From: Conchiformibius kuhniae DSM 17694
Lineage (GTDB): Bacteria; Pseudomonadota; Gammaproteobacteria; Burkholderiales; Neisseriaceae
Direction of reading: 5' to 3'
NCBI RefSeq assembly: GCF_000428785.1
Contig: NZ_AUAP01000001.1
Coordinates: 124,001 to 188,000, forward strand
Length of the DNA: 64,000 nucleotides
A program made the position numbers and the translations under genes. The notes under the pieces were generated by a model that made no database searches, was not told where the DNA came from, and saw only the letters and a list, made by a program, of their open reading frames with translations. This document shows, piece by piece, positions 1 to 8,070 of the stretch. Position 1 is the stretch's first letter, and every line of letters begins with the position of its first letter.

Positions 1-351
1 GGGGCGTATTGGGCGTTTTCCAGCACTTCGCGGATGTTGTCGATGCCCGTATTGGAAGCGGCGTCGATTTCCAGCAGGTCGGGGAAACGGTTTTGGTCGA
101 TGGCGCTACAGCTTGCACATTGTCCGCAGGGTTCGCCCTGCTGCGGCTCGGTGCAGTTGAAGGCTTTGGCGAGAATGCGGGCGATGGTGGTTTTGCCCAC
201 GCCGCGCGTGCCGGTGAGCAGATAGGCATGGTGCAAACGCCCTTTGGCAAGCGCATTTTGCAGGGCTTGGACGATGTGTTCCTGCCCGACCAAATCGGCA
301 AAGGTTTTCGGTCGCCATTTGCGGGCAAGGGCTTGATAGGCGGAAGTCATG
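1..351 (-). CDS. dnaX: DNA polymerase III subunits gamma/tau, N-terminal part
   Basis: Clamp-loader ATPase subunit of the replicative polymerase. Only the first 117 codons are in the window; the gene runs off the left edge. The protein begins MTSAYQALARKWRPKTFADL, which is typical of DnaX, followed by the Walker A stretch GTRGVGKTT near residues 48-56 and the zinc-binding cysteines C-x8-C-x2-C-x2-C (residues 66-79). It then continues through the conserved IDAASNTGIDNIRE segment. The start at 351 fits the family start. The neighbour on the other strand is a relic of a surface lipoprotein, so the dnaX upstream region has been rearranged. Confidence 0.95.
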
Positions 352-462
352 GGCGCGGAGCAAAAAACGGAAACGGCGCATTTTACCATTGTTTGGCACG
401 CTTTCCGCAGCGTGGCAAAATCTGTCGAACGAATACTTTATATTTGCGCCCGAATGCGCCAA

Positions 463-630
463 CATGTAGTTTCAGATTTTGATTTTTCGCAGCAGGGCGG
501 GCAGGTGATTGACGGGGCGTTTTTCGGTAAGGACGCGGCGGAACTGGCGGGCGTGTTCTACAAAAACAAAGACAATGCCAATACCGTAGGCGATTTTCTG
601 GGCGCGTTTGGCGCAAACAAACAACAATAG
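463..630 (+). pseudogene. 3' remnant of a TbpB-like surface lipoprotein
   Basis: In this frame about 50 codons read as the C-terminal end of the transferrin-binding-protein-B-like barrel family. A strand-turn-strand pattern (FDFSQQGGQVIDGAFFGKDA, then ELAGVF) is followed by the family's typical ending, GAFGANKQQ and stop. Neisserial members (TbpB, LbpB, NHBA and fHbp relatives) end in a similar GxFGAKR/K-Q sequence. There is no start, signal peptide or N-terminal lobe: directly upstream lies the 5' end of dnaX on the opposite strand. A hairpin terminator follows at 672-700. I infer the tail of a lost gene. Assignment rests on pattern recognition only. Confidence 0.5.
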
Positions 631-671
631 CATTGATGTTGCGGGCGTGTGGTGATGATGCGCCCGCAAGC

Positions 672-700
672 AATCCCCGAACTTCGGTTCGGGGATTTTT
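672..700 (+). terminator. Rho-independent terminator
   Basis: An 11-bp stem (AATCCCCGAAC / GTTCGGGGATT) closes a TTCG tetraloop and runs into a T tract on the + strand. It fits termination of the former lipoprotein gene ending at 630. It also lies just beyond the stop of the leftward DUF4112 gene, where it could act with less efficiency. Confidence 0.8.
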
Positions 701-708
701 GCGTGGTT

Positions 709-1185
709 TCAAAACCATGCGGCAAGGGTGTGCCACAGGTGGGTGCTGGCTGCCCATGCCAGTTTTGCCAAGCAATACGCGGCAATCAGCAGCAGCACGA
801 TGAGCAGGGCGGAAGTCAGGGCGCGGCGGTTGATGTGGCGCAGGGTGGCGGGGTCGCCCGCCGCGTAGCCGTCTATCAGGGCAAGGTTGCGTTTGTTGTC
901 TTTGTAGAAAAAGTCGAGAATGGCGCCGACAAACGGAATCATGCCGATAACGGTGTCTTTCAGTCCGTTGCACAAGACCACGAGTGTGAGCCGCCATGAG
1001 CGCAGTTTGACGGCGGCAACGTAGAGATAGGCAAGGTTGAAGCTTTGCCCGACCGTGTCGCCGACAACGGGAAACAGTCCGATGATGCCGTCCAAACGGT
1101 AGTCGTCCAGATAGCGGCTGATGTGTTTGCAGGCGCGGTAGCTGCGGCTGCGGGCAAGCTCGGGGTGGCGGGGGTGTGGGGGCAT
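709..1185 (-). CDS. DUF4112 domain membrane protein
   Basis: Predicted inner-membrane protein of 158 aa of unknown function. The middle holds the DUF4112 signature: LDDYRLDGIIGLFPVVGDTV, followed by a hydrophobic segment, a conserved basic/aromatic stretch (KRNLALIDGY) and a strong C-terminal membrane helix (ALLIVLLLIAAYCLAKLAW). The frame stays open up to 1269, but the extra codons come from a repeat element. I therefore start at the ATG at 1185 (MPPHPRHPELARSR). It stands alone between the dnaX-side relic and the birA/coaX operon. The family is widespread, but no activity is established that I can name. Confidence 0.75.
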   Translation of the reverse strand: MPPHPRHPELARSRSYRACKHISRYLDDYRLDGIIGLFPVVGDTVGQSFNLAYLYVAAVKLRSWRLTLVVLCNGLKDTVIGMIPFVGAILDFFYKDNKRNLALIDGYAAGDPATLRHINRRALTSALLIVLLLIAAYCLAKLAWAASTHLWHTLAAWF

Positions 1186-1194
1186 GGTTGGGTT

Positions 1195-1353
1195 GAAAAA
1201 GGGGAATGCCGTCATTTCCGCGAATGCGGGAATCCACTGTGCCATGCTTGGCAAGCGATGTTTTATCAAGATTTGCTTGAGTTTATTGTTGGATTCCCGC
1301 CTGCGCGGGAATGACGGTACGGTGTTTTATCGGTTCAATGAGGATACGCCCTA
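1195..1353 (-). mobile_element. dRS3-bearing MITE-like element, copy 1
   Basis: Two copies of the dRS3 palindrome (one imperfect, ATTTCC-N8-GGGAAT) flank a spacer with the family's TTTTATCAAG block. The terminus TAGGGCGTATCCTCATTGAA (read on the minus strand from 1353) is intact. The opposite end is worn away beside the DUF4112 gene start. The intact end supplies the TAG stop codon of the leftward gene at 1351-1353. Confidence 0.8.
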
Positions 1354-1983
1354 GTGGTTGCAGGGGGTGCGGCTGAGTTGTCCGTAGCGTCCGACCACGC
1401 CTTGAATTGCGCCGGCTTCTTGGTCGTTTACCGACATGAACAATACGTTCATGCGGGCGGAGCTTTGTCCTTCGCCTTCACCGCCGCCTTGTACCACTTG
1501 GCGGCTGGCGGCGTGCGGGTATTTGCGCAGCAGCCCTTTGATGCGGTGGTAGTCGTCTTCGGGAATGCTCACGCGGGCGGAGCAGGCTTTGTATTGGACG
1601 CGGGGCGTGCCCAAGCGTTCGACCGGTTCGCTGCCGCTTCCTTGTATGCTGATGTTGCGGACGGCGGTTTTGGCGGGTTTGTCGGCTTGGGCGCGTGTGG
1701 TATTTTTGCCACTTTGTTGGGCTTGGGCGGCGGTTTGGCGTTTGCCCTGCGGCTGGACGTGTGTGCTGTTGCCGTTGCCGGTGATGGCGCGGACGGCGCT
1801 GGCGTTTTGCAAATCGCCGGTGTTGATGATGATTTGCGGGGGCGATACGACAACGGGTTGTTGTGGGGCGGCGCTTTGCTGTGGTGCGGGTTCGGGCAGG
1901 TATTGCTTGAATACTTTGTTGCCGATGATGGCGGCAAAAACGATGATGTTGAGCATTACCAAAATATAGAACAGGTGTCTCAT
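1351..1983 (-). CDS. Membrane-anchored SPOR-like protein
   Basis: A 210-aa protein with one N-terminal membrane anchor (residues 4-22, LFYILVMLNIIVFAAIIGNK), a proline/glutamine/alanine-rich linker and a C-terminal compact domain (about residues 130-205). That domain looks like a SPOR-type repeat (YKACSARVSIPEDDYHRIKGLL ... MNVLFMSVNDQEAGAIQGVV). SPOR domains bind denuded peptidoglycan at the division site; the assignment here is tentative. Its ATG overlaps the TGA of birA/coaX (ATGA), so the two are translationally coupled. Its TAG stop is formed by the end of repeat copy 1. Confidence 0.7.
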   Translation of the reverse strand: MRHLFYILVMLNIIVFAAIIGNKVFKQYLPEPAPQQSAAPQQPVVVSPPQIIINTGDLQNASAVRAITGNGNSTHVQPQGKRQTAAQAQQSGKNTTRAQADKPAKTAVRNISIQGSGSEPVERLGTPRVQYKACSARVSIPEDDYHRIKGLLRKYPHAASRQVVQGGGEGEGQSSARMNVLFMSVNDQEAGAIQGVVGRYGQLSRTPCNH

Positions 1984-3686
1984 GCTTGTCCAATCCAGTT
2001 GAGAAGTCCGAAAACCACTAAATTATCTACAATTTTAACGCTGTTGTCTAAAGTAAATTGTTCGGGCAGGGCGCGGGCGACTTTGGCTGCGCCGCCGCCG
2101 GTGATGATGACATCTACCGCTTCGCCGCCGCAACGCGCCTGCAAACGGCTGTGCATCAGCATCAGCGAGCCGCACACTGCGTCCATCATGCCGCCCGCCA
2201 GCGCGTTGGCGGTGGTGGTGGGAAAAGGAAACAGTTTGCCGGGGGCGCGGTTGAGGTTGGCGGTTTTCAGGGCGAGCGATTCTTTCATCAGGTGGAAGCC
2301 GGGCATAATCGTGCCGCCGAGATAGTGGTTGTCGGCGGTGAGCGCGTCCACCGTTACCGCCGTGCCGCAGCTGACCACCACGCAGGCGTTGCTGCTGAAG
2401 CGGCGGCTGCCGAGTATGTTGAACCATCTGTCGGCACCGTGTTCAAGCGGGCTTTGGTAGTGGTTGTAGATGCCCAAGCCGCGTTTCATCGAGCCGAGCC
2501 ATTCGATGCGTACATGCGGCAGTTGCGCCGCCACCATTGCCTGTTTCGCCGTGCCGCACACCGCCGCGCCCACCACGCGCTCGATGCCGCCGCCGTATTG
2601 CAGCCATTCTTGGTTGAGCGCGTCCAAATTGCGATAGGGGGCTTGGTTGGTGGCGGTGATGTGGCCGTTTTCCACCCACGCCCATTTCAGGCGGCTGTTG
2701 CCGCCGTCCAGCAGCAGATAACGCACGGGCGCGGGCGCATCGCCGTTTTCAAGCTGTTCGGGCAGGCGCAGGCTGGTTTCGCCGCTTGCCACGCTGATTT
2801 CGCCCTGTTCGGTAAGCAGTTGCAGCGTGCCGTCCGCCGCCACGCCGAGTACACGCCCTTCGTGGCGGATTTCGCCTTCGTGCAGAATGGCGACTTCGCG
2901 TCCTTGGTCGCGGTGCGCGGTTTGGTAGGCTGCCTGAAAGGGGGCGAAACCGTGTCCGTCAAACTGCGGCAGACTTTGGTGCAGGCGGTTCAACACCGCG
3001 TCCAAAAGCTGGGCGGGCAGGATTTTGGCGGCGCACACCGACTGCACGGAAGCGGCGTGTTCCACCGTTTTCGGCAGCACGAAATTGATGCCGATGCCGA
3101 TAACGGCGTGGATTTGTTCATCGCGGCGCACGGTTTCAATCAAAATGCCGCCCAGCTTGTCCAAGCCCGACACCAAATCGTTCGGCCATTTGATTTGCAC
3201 AGGGCAGCCCAGCGACACCAAAGCATCGCGGCACGCCAACGCCGTTACCAATGCCAACGCGCCCAATTCCGCCCGTTCGCGTCCGAAGGTGTAGCCGATG
3301 CTGAACATCAGGCATTCGCCCGCACGGCTTTCCCAGCCGCGCCCCTGCCGTCCGCGTCCGGCGGTTTGGTGGTGGGCGACCACCACGCGGCGGTGGACGG
3401 CTTCGCCGCGTTTGACCGCGTCCAGCAAAACGTCGTTGCTGGAGGTGGTTTCGCGCAGCACGTCCAAGCGGAAATGCGGGTGGCTGTGGTCTTCGGGCAG
3501 CAGCGCGAGCGGGCGCACCAACTGCCAGAAGCCGTCTTTTTGGCGCAGCAGTCCGCGAATGTGCGGCGGGGTTTGCTGCCACAGCGCGTTGAGGTGTTGG
3601 GGTTGGCGTTGGGTGGCGTGCGCCAGCTCGGTGATGTGGTGGGGCCGGTTGTCGGCAAGAATGGTGAGAAGCGAATGCAGGGGCAT
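1980..3686 (-). CDS. birA/coaX: Bifunctional biotin-protein ligase / type III pantothenate kinase
   Basis: Fusion of two cofactor enzymes, about 568 aa. The N-terminal half is a biotin-[acetyl-CoA carboxylase] ligase with the adenylate-binding motif GRGRQGRGW (about residues 110-118), KWPND and GGILIE. A short N-terminal winged-helix-like segment precedes it. The C-terminal half is CoaX, which phosphorylates pantothenate at the first step of CoA synthesis: DGGNSRLKW, EHGADRW and CGTAVTVD are all present. BirA-CoaX fusions are known in Neisseria. I chose the ATG at 3686 (MPLHSLLTILADN) over an in-frame TTG at 3704. It is divergent from truB. A complete Simonsiella-type uptake sequence lies inside at 2927. 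Confidence 0.93.
   Translation of the reverse strand: MPLHSLLTILADNRPHHITELAHATQRQPQHLNALWQQTPPHIRGLLRQKDGFWQLVRPLALLPEDHSHPHFRLDVLRETTSSNDVLLDAVKRGEAVHRRVVVAHHQTAGRGRQGRGWESRAGECLMFSIGYTFGRERAELGALALVTALACRDALVSLGCPVQIKWPNDLVSGLDKLGGILIETVRRDEQIHAVIGIGINFVLPKTVEHAASVQSVCAAKILPAQLLDAVLNRLHQSLPQFDGHGFAPFQAAYQTAHRDQGREVAILHEGEIRHEGRVLGVAADGTLQLLTEQGEISVASGETSLRLPEQLENGDAPAPVRYLLLDGGNSRLKWAWVENGHITATNQAPYRNLDALNQEWLQYGGGIERVVGAAVCGTAKQAMVAAQLPHVRIEWLGSMKRGLGIYNHYQSPLEHGADRWFNILGSRRFSSNACVVVSCGTAVTVDALTADNHYLGGTIMPGFHLMKESLALKTANLNRAPGKLFPFPTTTANALAGGMMDAVCGSLMLMHSRLQARCGGEAVDVIITGGGAAKVARALPEQFTLDNSVKIVDNLVVFGLLNWIGQA
2927..2938 (+). repeat. DNA uptake sequence AGGCTGCCTGAA
   Basis: Exact 12-mer of the Simonsiella-type (AG-simDUS) dialect, inside birA/coaX. 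The 10-base core GCTGCCTGAA recurs through the window, for example at 7392, 22310, 39582 and 47787. That core, not the meningococcal GCCGTCTGAA, sets the dialect. Confidence 0.8.
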
Positions 3687-3869
3687 GGGATACAACAATA
3701 GCAAAAAATCTGAAACCCCTTATTTTAACCGATTTTGGCGCATTCGGGCGCGGTGCGTGTGCAGCTATGTTTGGCAAACGCGCCGATTTGTTCAACAATA
3801 CACATTTTTGGAAACCGCGCAGCATGTTTTTTGCGTACGCGGCGGGGTTTCAAACCGGAAAGGAACACG

Positions 3870-4781
3870 ATGAATCCCAAACCGCCCAAACGCCGCATCA
3901 ACGGCGTGCTGCTGCTGGACAAGCCTGTGGGCATCAGCAGCAACGCCGCCCTGCAACGCGCCCGTTGGCTCTACCGCGCCGAAAAAGCGGGGCATACCGG
4001 CGTGCTTGACCCTTTGGCAAGCGGGCTGCTGCCCGTCTGTTTCGGCGAAGCCGCCAAATTCGCCCAATACCTGCTGGACGCCGACAAAGCCTACACCGCC
4101 GCCCTGCGTTTCGGTGCGGCAACGGCAACCGGCGATGCCGAAGGCGAAATCGTCGCCACCGCCCGCAGCAATATTGACCGCGCCGAATTTCAAGCAGCCT
4201 GCGCCGCGCTGACGGGGCGTATCCGCCAAGTGCCGCCGATGTTTTCCGCGCTCAAACATCAGGGCAAACCGCTTTACGAATACGCCCGGCAAGGCATCGT
4301 GATTGAACGCAAAGCGCGGGAAATTGAGATTTACCAAATTGATATTCAAGAATTTTCCCCGCCCGATGCCGTGATTGGCGTGCATTGCGGCAAGGGAACG
4401 TATATCCGCACGCTGGCGGAAGATTTGGCGAAACAAACGGACACTTTCGCCTATCTCACCGCGCTGCGCCGCACCGCTACCGCCGGTTTTTCCGTCCGTC
4501 AGGCGTACACTTTGGACGCGCTCGCCGCTTTGGACGAAACGGCGCGTGATGCGTTGCTGCTGCCCTGCGATGCTTTGGTGGCGCACCTGCCGCGCATTGA
4601 TGTGGACGACACGGCGGCAGACGATTTGCGTTGCGGGCGTTTGGCGGTATGGACGGGCGCAGCCCCGCCGCACACGCCTTTGCGGACGTATGATACGGCG
4701 GGGCGGTTTGTCGGCTTGGCTGCATATGCGCCCGAACGCGGCTGCCTGAAAGCCGTGCGGCTGATGTCTGCCAACGGATAG
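3870..4781 (+). CDS. truB: tRNA pseudouridine(55) synthase TruB
   Basis: Makes pseudouridine at position 55 in the T loop of tRNAs. The 303-aa protein begins MNPKPPKRRINGVLLLDKPV. It has the catalytic-aspartate motif GHTGVLDPLASGLLPVC (about residues 43-59), the YxA/RFG segment (KAYTAALRFGAATATGDAEG), and the CGKGTYIRTLAEDL motif near residue 180. A PUA-like C-terminal tail follows. AGGAA sits 5 bases before the ATG. The TAG stop (4779-4781) is the left end of a repeat element whose right end stops the convergent lrp gene. Confidence 0.95.
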   Translation: MNPKPPKRRINGVLLLDKPVGISSNAALQRARWLYRAEKAGHTGVLDPLASGLLPVCFGEAAKFAQYLLDADKAYTAALRFGAATATGDAEGEIVATARSNIDRAEFQAACAALTGRIRQVPPMFSALKHQGKPLYEYARQGIVIERKAREIEIYQIDIQEFSPPDAVIGVHCGKGTYIRTLAEDLAKQTDTFAYLTALRRTATAGFSVRQAYTLDALAALDETARDALLLPCDALVAHLPRIDVDDTAADDLRCGRLAVWTGAAPPHTPLRTYDTAGRFVGLAAYAPERGCLKAVRLMSANG

Positions 4782-4900
4782 GGCGTGCCGCCAATTAACC
4801 GAAAAAAACCTGTGCCGTCATTCCTGCATTCGCGGGAATGACGGCAGTTTTTACACTGCTTTGATTTTCAATGTAAGAATTTAAATGATGACGCGCCCTA
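4779..4900 (+). mobile_element. Short MITE-like element with one dRS3, copy 2
   Basis: A 122-bp element with both termini: TAGGGCGTGCCGCCAATT on the left and AAATGATGACGCGCCCTA on the right. It has one dRS3 palindrome (ATTCCTGCATTCGCGGGAAT), where full copies have two, as if the interval between two dRS3 copies had been deleted by recombination. The left end is the truB stop codon and the right end is the lrp stop codon. Confidence 0.88.
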
Positions 4901-5392
4901 TGCGCCCGAATGGTTGGGTTGCAAATGCGCCAAAGGCAGCGCGGTGGTGTTTTTGATTTCCTTCAGCACGAAGCTCGAACGCGCATCTGCCACGCAGGTG
5001 TGCGACAGCAGCACGTCCAGCACAAAATGCGAAAACGCCGCCATGTCGGTAAAAAACGCGTGCAGCAGATAATCCGTTTCGCCCGTCAGCGCGTAGCAGC
5101 TCAACACCTGCTGCCAGCCTTGCACGGCACGGGCAAACGTTTCCCGCGCTTCGGGCGCTTTGTTGATGGCAACGCGGATAAACACCTGCAAGCCCAAATC
5201 CAAACGCACGGGCGAGAGCAATGCGGCATAACGGCGGATAATCCCCGATTCTTCAAGCTGCTTGAGGCGGCGCAAACACGGTGAGGGCGAAAGCGCGACG
5301 CGGTCGGACAATTCCACATTGCTCAAACGCCCGTTTTCCTGCAACACTTGCAGGATTTTCAAATCGGTTTTGTCTAAAGTGATGTGTGCCAT
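4898..5392 (-). CDS. Lrp/AsnC family transcriptional regulator
   Basis: A 164-aa leucine-responsive-type regulator. The N-terminal helix-turn-helix is typical (ITLDKTDLKILQVLQENGRL, then LSDRVALSPSPCLRRLKQLE). A RAM ligand-binding domain follows, ending VVADARSSFVLKE-like (CVADARSSFVLKEIKNTTALPL). AAGGAA precedes the ATG at 5392; the frame stays open upstream, but MAHITLDKTD is the family start. Ligand and targets cannot be read from sequence. Convergent with truB; TAG stop supplied by repeat copy 2. Confidence 0.9.
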   Translation of the reverse strand: MAHITLDKTDLKILQVLQENGRLSNVELSDRVALSPSPCLRRLKQLEESGIIRRYAALLSPVRLDLGLQVFIRVAINKAPEARETFARAVQGWQQVLSCYALTGETDYLLHAFFTDMAAFSHFVLDVLLSHTCVADARSSFVLKEIKNTTALPLAHLQPNHSGA

Positions 5393-5420
5393 CGGTGTGT
5401 TCCTTAACCTTAAAGGGGGT

Positions 5421-6053
5421 TTATACGCCCGTGTCGCGTTGCGGCGACCATTGCCAGTTGTTTTTCCATGCGCCAATCACGGCGTTGGGGTATTTGTCGC
5501 TGCCCAAGCTGCCGTTGTAGCGGGCCAGGGCGCGGCGCATGTTGCCGTTTTCCAAGTTGTTGTAGTGGCGCAAGATGGTGCAGCCGTAGCGCAGGTTGGT
5601 GCGCATGTCGAACAGGTTGTGGTCTTTGGTGCCGATGTATTTTTGCCAAAACGGCATCACTTGCATCAGCCCTTTCGCGCCCACGTTGCTGACGGCGTAT
5701 TGGCGGAAATTGCTTTCCACTTCAATCAGTCCCAAAATCAGTTGTACGTCCAAATCGGCGCGGGTGGCTTCGTATTGAATCATGGTGAGCATGCGCCGCC
5801 GTTCCCATTCGCCCGCAGGCGGAAAGCGTGCCAAGCGTGCGGACATGTCGTTGAGCCAGCGTTGGGCATCAACGGCGCGGGGAAACACCAAGCGCGGCGG
5901 GCTGGCATGCTCGACCGAGCCGCGCATGACGCTGGCAACGTCGTCCGACAGGGTTTCTTCGCGCTGTGCGCCCGCCGGCAGCAGTGCGGGCGCAAGCAGT
6001 GCCGCACCGCCCGCCAAGAAGCGGCGGCGCGACAAATCGGGAAAAAACTTCAT
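5421..6053 (-). CDS. Tat-exported lytic transglycosylase (SLT family)
   Basis: Periplasmic peptidoglycan-cleaving enzyme, 210 aa. The N-terminus carries a twin-arginine signal (SRRRFLAGGAALLAPALLPA). The catalytic domain has the SLT motifs ILGLIEVESNF (catalytic Glu near residue 122), YAVSNVGAKGLMQVMPFW and the ALARYNGS segment. The start at 6053 is supported by AAGGAA 7 bases upstream. Export of this family by Tat instead of Sec is uncommon; AmiC in this window also has a twin-arginine signal. It stands alone between lrp and ppa. Confidence 0.88.
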   Translation of the reverse strand: MKFFPDLSRRRFLAGGAALLAPALLPAGAQREETLSDDVASVMRGSVEHASPPRLVFPRAVDAQRWLNDMSARLARFPPAGEWERRRMLTMIQYEATRADLDVQLILGLIEVESNFRQYAVSNVGAKGLMQVMPFWQKYIGTKDHNLFDMRTNLRYGCTILRHYNNLENGNMRRALARYNGSLGSDKYPNAVIGAWKNNWQWSPQRDTGV

Positions 6054-6195
6054 CAAAATTCCTTTTGGGTGTGAAAGCGCGCTGTTTACGGCAATAAAAC
6101 CGGCCGGTATCCGGTCGGGGCGCAACCCTGTCCGAATCAGGGCTGCGCTTGATGTGCCGCCCTGCGCGTTGAAGCGCGGGCGTGCGGCGGTGCAA

Positions 6196-6726
6196 TCAGC
6201 GTTGCTGCCAACGGGTTTGCGATTCGCGAATCACGGCTTTGGCTTCGTCAATGTTGCCCCAGTGCGTTACTTGGGTGGTGCCGGCTTTTTTCAGGTCTTT
6301 GTAGTGGTTGAAGTGAAATTCGATTTGTTTGATAAGCTGCGGCGGCAGGTCGTCCAGCGTTTGCACGGCGTTGCCCGTGTGGCGGTCATCGGCGGGCACG
6401 ACCACGATTTTGTCGTCCACTTCGCCGTCATCGACAAATTTCATCACGCCGATAATCCGCGCTTCCAAAAAAATGCCGGTGGGCAGGGGCGTGTCGGTGA
6501 TGATGAGCGCGTCCAGCTCGTCGCCGTCTTCGTCCAGTGTTTGCGGGATAAAGCCGTAGTTGGTGGGCTTGGCGAAAAGCTGCGGTTCGACGCGGTCGAG
6601 CTGCATCACCGCCAGTTTGCGGTTCCACTCGATTTTGTGGTTGGAGCCTTGCGGGATTTCCACCACCACGTTAATCACGCCGCCGTCCACGTCGCCCGCG
6701 TCAAGAATTTGATTGAAATCTGCCAT
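6196..6726 (-). CDS. ppa: Inorganic pyrophosphatase
   Basis: Hydrolyses pyrophosphate to phosphate, driving biosynthetic reactions in the cytoplasm. The 176-aa family I enzyme has the substrate/metal residues in order: EIPQGSNHKIEW (Glu and Lys near 23-32), NYGFIPQT, and DEDGDELDALII (the D-x-D-x-x-D metal site near 65-76). VVPADDR and HFNHYKDLK follow. I chose ATG 6726 (MADFNQILDAGD) over an upstream in-frame start because AAGGAACA precedes it and the alignment begins there. Confidence 0.95.
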   Translation of the reverse strand: MADFNQILDAGDVDGGVINVVVEIPQGSNHKIEWNRKLAVMQLDRVEPQLFAKPTNYGFIPQTLDEDGDELDALIITDTPLPTGIFLEARIIGVMKFVDDGEVDDKIVVVPADDRHTGNAVQTLDDLPPQLIKQIEFHFNHYKDLKKAGTTQVTHWGNIDEAKAVIRESQTRWQQR

Positions 6727-6888
6727 GTGTTGTTCCTTTGTTGCAACAAAAACAGCCATTTTACGATGTTTCCGTAGCCGCGCCAATCTTTTGGCGGCGG
6801 GGCGGGTGGCGGCGGGCAGGGGATTTAGTCAGGGGTTTGTTTTGATGTTGGTTTTTTAAGGTGTCGCCGCACTTCGTCCAACACGCCC

Positions 6889-7087
6889 TATGGCGTGTCG
6901 TCAATTAGCCGAAAAAACGCTGCACCGTCATTCCCGCGCCGGCGGGAATCCACATTGAAGCACGACAAACCTTGATAAAACATGGCTTGCCAAGCATCAG
7001 CCAGTGGCTTCCCACCTGCGCGGGAATGACGGCGTTTTTGTATTATTTTGATTTACAGGAGAAAAGTTTAATTGATGACACACCTTC
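6889..7087 (+). mobile_element. MITE-like element with two dRS3 copies, copy 3
   Basis: A full-length element of about 199 bp: left end TATGGCGTGTCGTCAATT, two dRS3-type palindromes, the central block CGACAAACCTTGATAAAACA, and right end AATTGATGACACACC. It fills most of the 390-bp gap between ppa and tatD. The rest of that gap (6727-6888) shows no gene; the ppa promoter presumably lies there. Confidence 0.85.
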
Positions 7088-7117
7088 GGCATCATGCCGT
7101 GCTTTCGGTTTGTGCCA

Positions 7118-7885
7118 TTATGTGCTGATTTCGTTGAAATTGGCTTCGGTTTGTGCGGCGATTTCCGCCAATGTGCAGCCGCGCAGCCGCGCCAACGCTT
7201 CCGCCACACGGCGCACATTGGCGGGGGTGTTGATTTGCCCGTGCAGCATAAACGGGCTGTCGGTTTCCAGCAGCAGCGCGGACGGCGGCAGCGCGGCGGC
7301 GGTGCGGTGCAGTTTTTTGGCGTTCGGATTGAGCAGCAGCATGCCGATGCCGATTTTAAAGCCTTGTTTCAGCAAGATTTGTTCGGTTTCCAAGCTGCCT
7401 GAAAAGGCGTGGGCAATGCCGCCCTGCGTAAAGCCCGTACGCCGGATTTGGCGGAACACGGCTTCGGCGGCGCGGACTTGGTGCAGGATAATCGGGCGGC
7501 GGTGTTGTTGTGCCAAATCCAGTTGTGCGGCAAACAGTTGCGTTTGCGTGTCGCGCTCGGCGGCGGTGGCGGCGCGGTGGAAATCCAAGCCGGTTTCGCC
7601 GACCCACAGCGCAGGTTCGCGGCGCAAATAATCGTCCAAATCCGCCAAATCATCGGGCGCGTGGACAAACCAAGGGTGCAAGCCCAGTGCGGCAAGCGCG
7701 GTTTCGGGCAGCCGCGCCAGTTGGCACACTCTGTCCCAGTCGCGGCGGCGGACGGCAGGCACGGCAAAACGGCACACGCCCGCGCGTTTGGCTTCGGCAA
7801 GGATTTCAGGCAGCCTGAAAAACAAGTCGTCTTCCGCAAGGTGGCAATGGCTGTCGGTAAAACGGGGGGTGTGCGGTGTCATCAT
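7118..7885 (-). CDS. TatD family metal-dependent DNase
   Basis: A 255-aa TatD/YcfH-type TIM-barrel hydrolase. Metal ligands are visible: DSHCHL (HxH, residues 11-16), GETGLDFHR (Glu near 97), H near 134 (RRPIILHQV), HAFSG and the final LLETDSPF aspartate. The family has 3'-5' DNase activity; the physiological role here is unknown. The start has two consecutive ATGs (7885/7882). Uptake-sequence copies lie inside at 7392 and 7804. Confidence 0.88.
   Translation of the reverse strand: MMTPHTPRFTDSHCHLAEDDLFFRLPEILAEAKRAGVCRFAVPAVRRRDWDRVCQLARLPETALAALGLHPWFVHAPDDLADLDDYLRREPALWVGETGLDFHRAATAAERDTQTQLFAAQLDLAQQHRRPIILHQVRAAEAVFRQIRRTGFTQGGIAHAFSGSLETEQILLKQGFKIGIGMLLLNPNAKKLHRTAAALPPSALLLETDSPFMLHGQINTPANVRRVAEALARLRGCTLAEIAAQTEANFNEIST
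7804..7820 (+). repeat. Palindromic uptake-sequence pair TTTCAGGCAGCCTGAAA
   Basis: A 17-base near-perfect palindrome that reads as the Simonsiella-type uptake sequence on the minus strand and the Kingella-type on the plus strand. Identical copies occur at 29450, 40860 and 43272. Those three lie just past gene ends and this one is inside tatD. Confidence 0.6.
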
Positions 7886-7902
7886 GGTGTTGAAACATTT
7901 TT

Positions 7903-8070
7903 AAAACCGTCATTCCCGCGCAGGCGGGAAGCCAAAACACATTCAAACAAACTTTGATAAAACATTGTCCGCAGGTCATCGTGTCGTGGATTCCCGCATG
8001 CGCGGGCATGACGGTGCTGTTTATATTTAACTGATTTTCAATATAAAAAATTGAATGATGATACGCCCTA
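7903..8070 (+). mobile_element. MITE-like element, left end worn, copy 4
   Basis: Two dRS3-type palindromes flank the conserved AACTTTGATAAAACATTG block. The right terminus (GAATGATGATACGCCCTA, ending 8070) is intact, while the left inverted repeat is missing next to the tatD start. The right end gives metW its TAG stop at 8068-8070. Confidence 0.82.

Noticed and set aside
472..669. 65-codon minus-strand frame with a hydrophobic stretch (LLLFVCAKRAQK)
   Set aside because: The opposite strand reads as the end of a TbpB-like barrel with a terminator behind it; the minus frame has no family resemblance or ribosome site.
709..1269. N-terminal extension of the DUF4112 protein (MIKHRLPSMAQWIPAFAEMT)
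   Set aside because: These residues are the translated dRS3 element; the same kind of sequence precedes several other genes (for example at 8844 and 51224).
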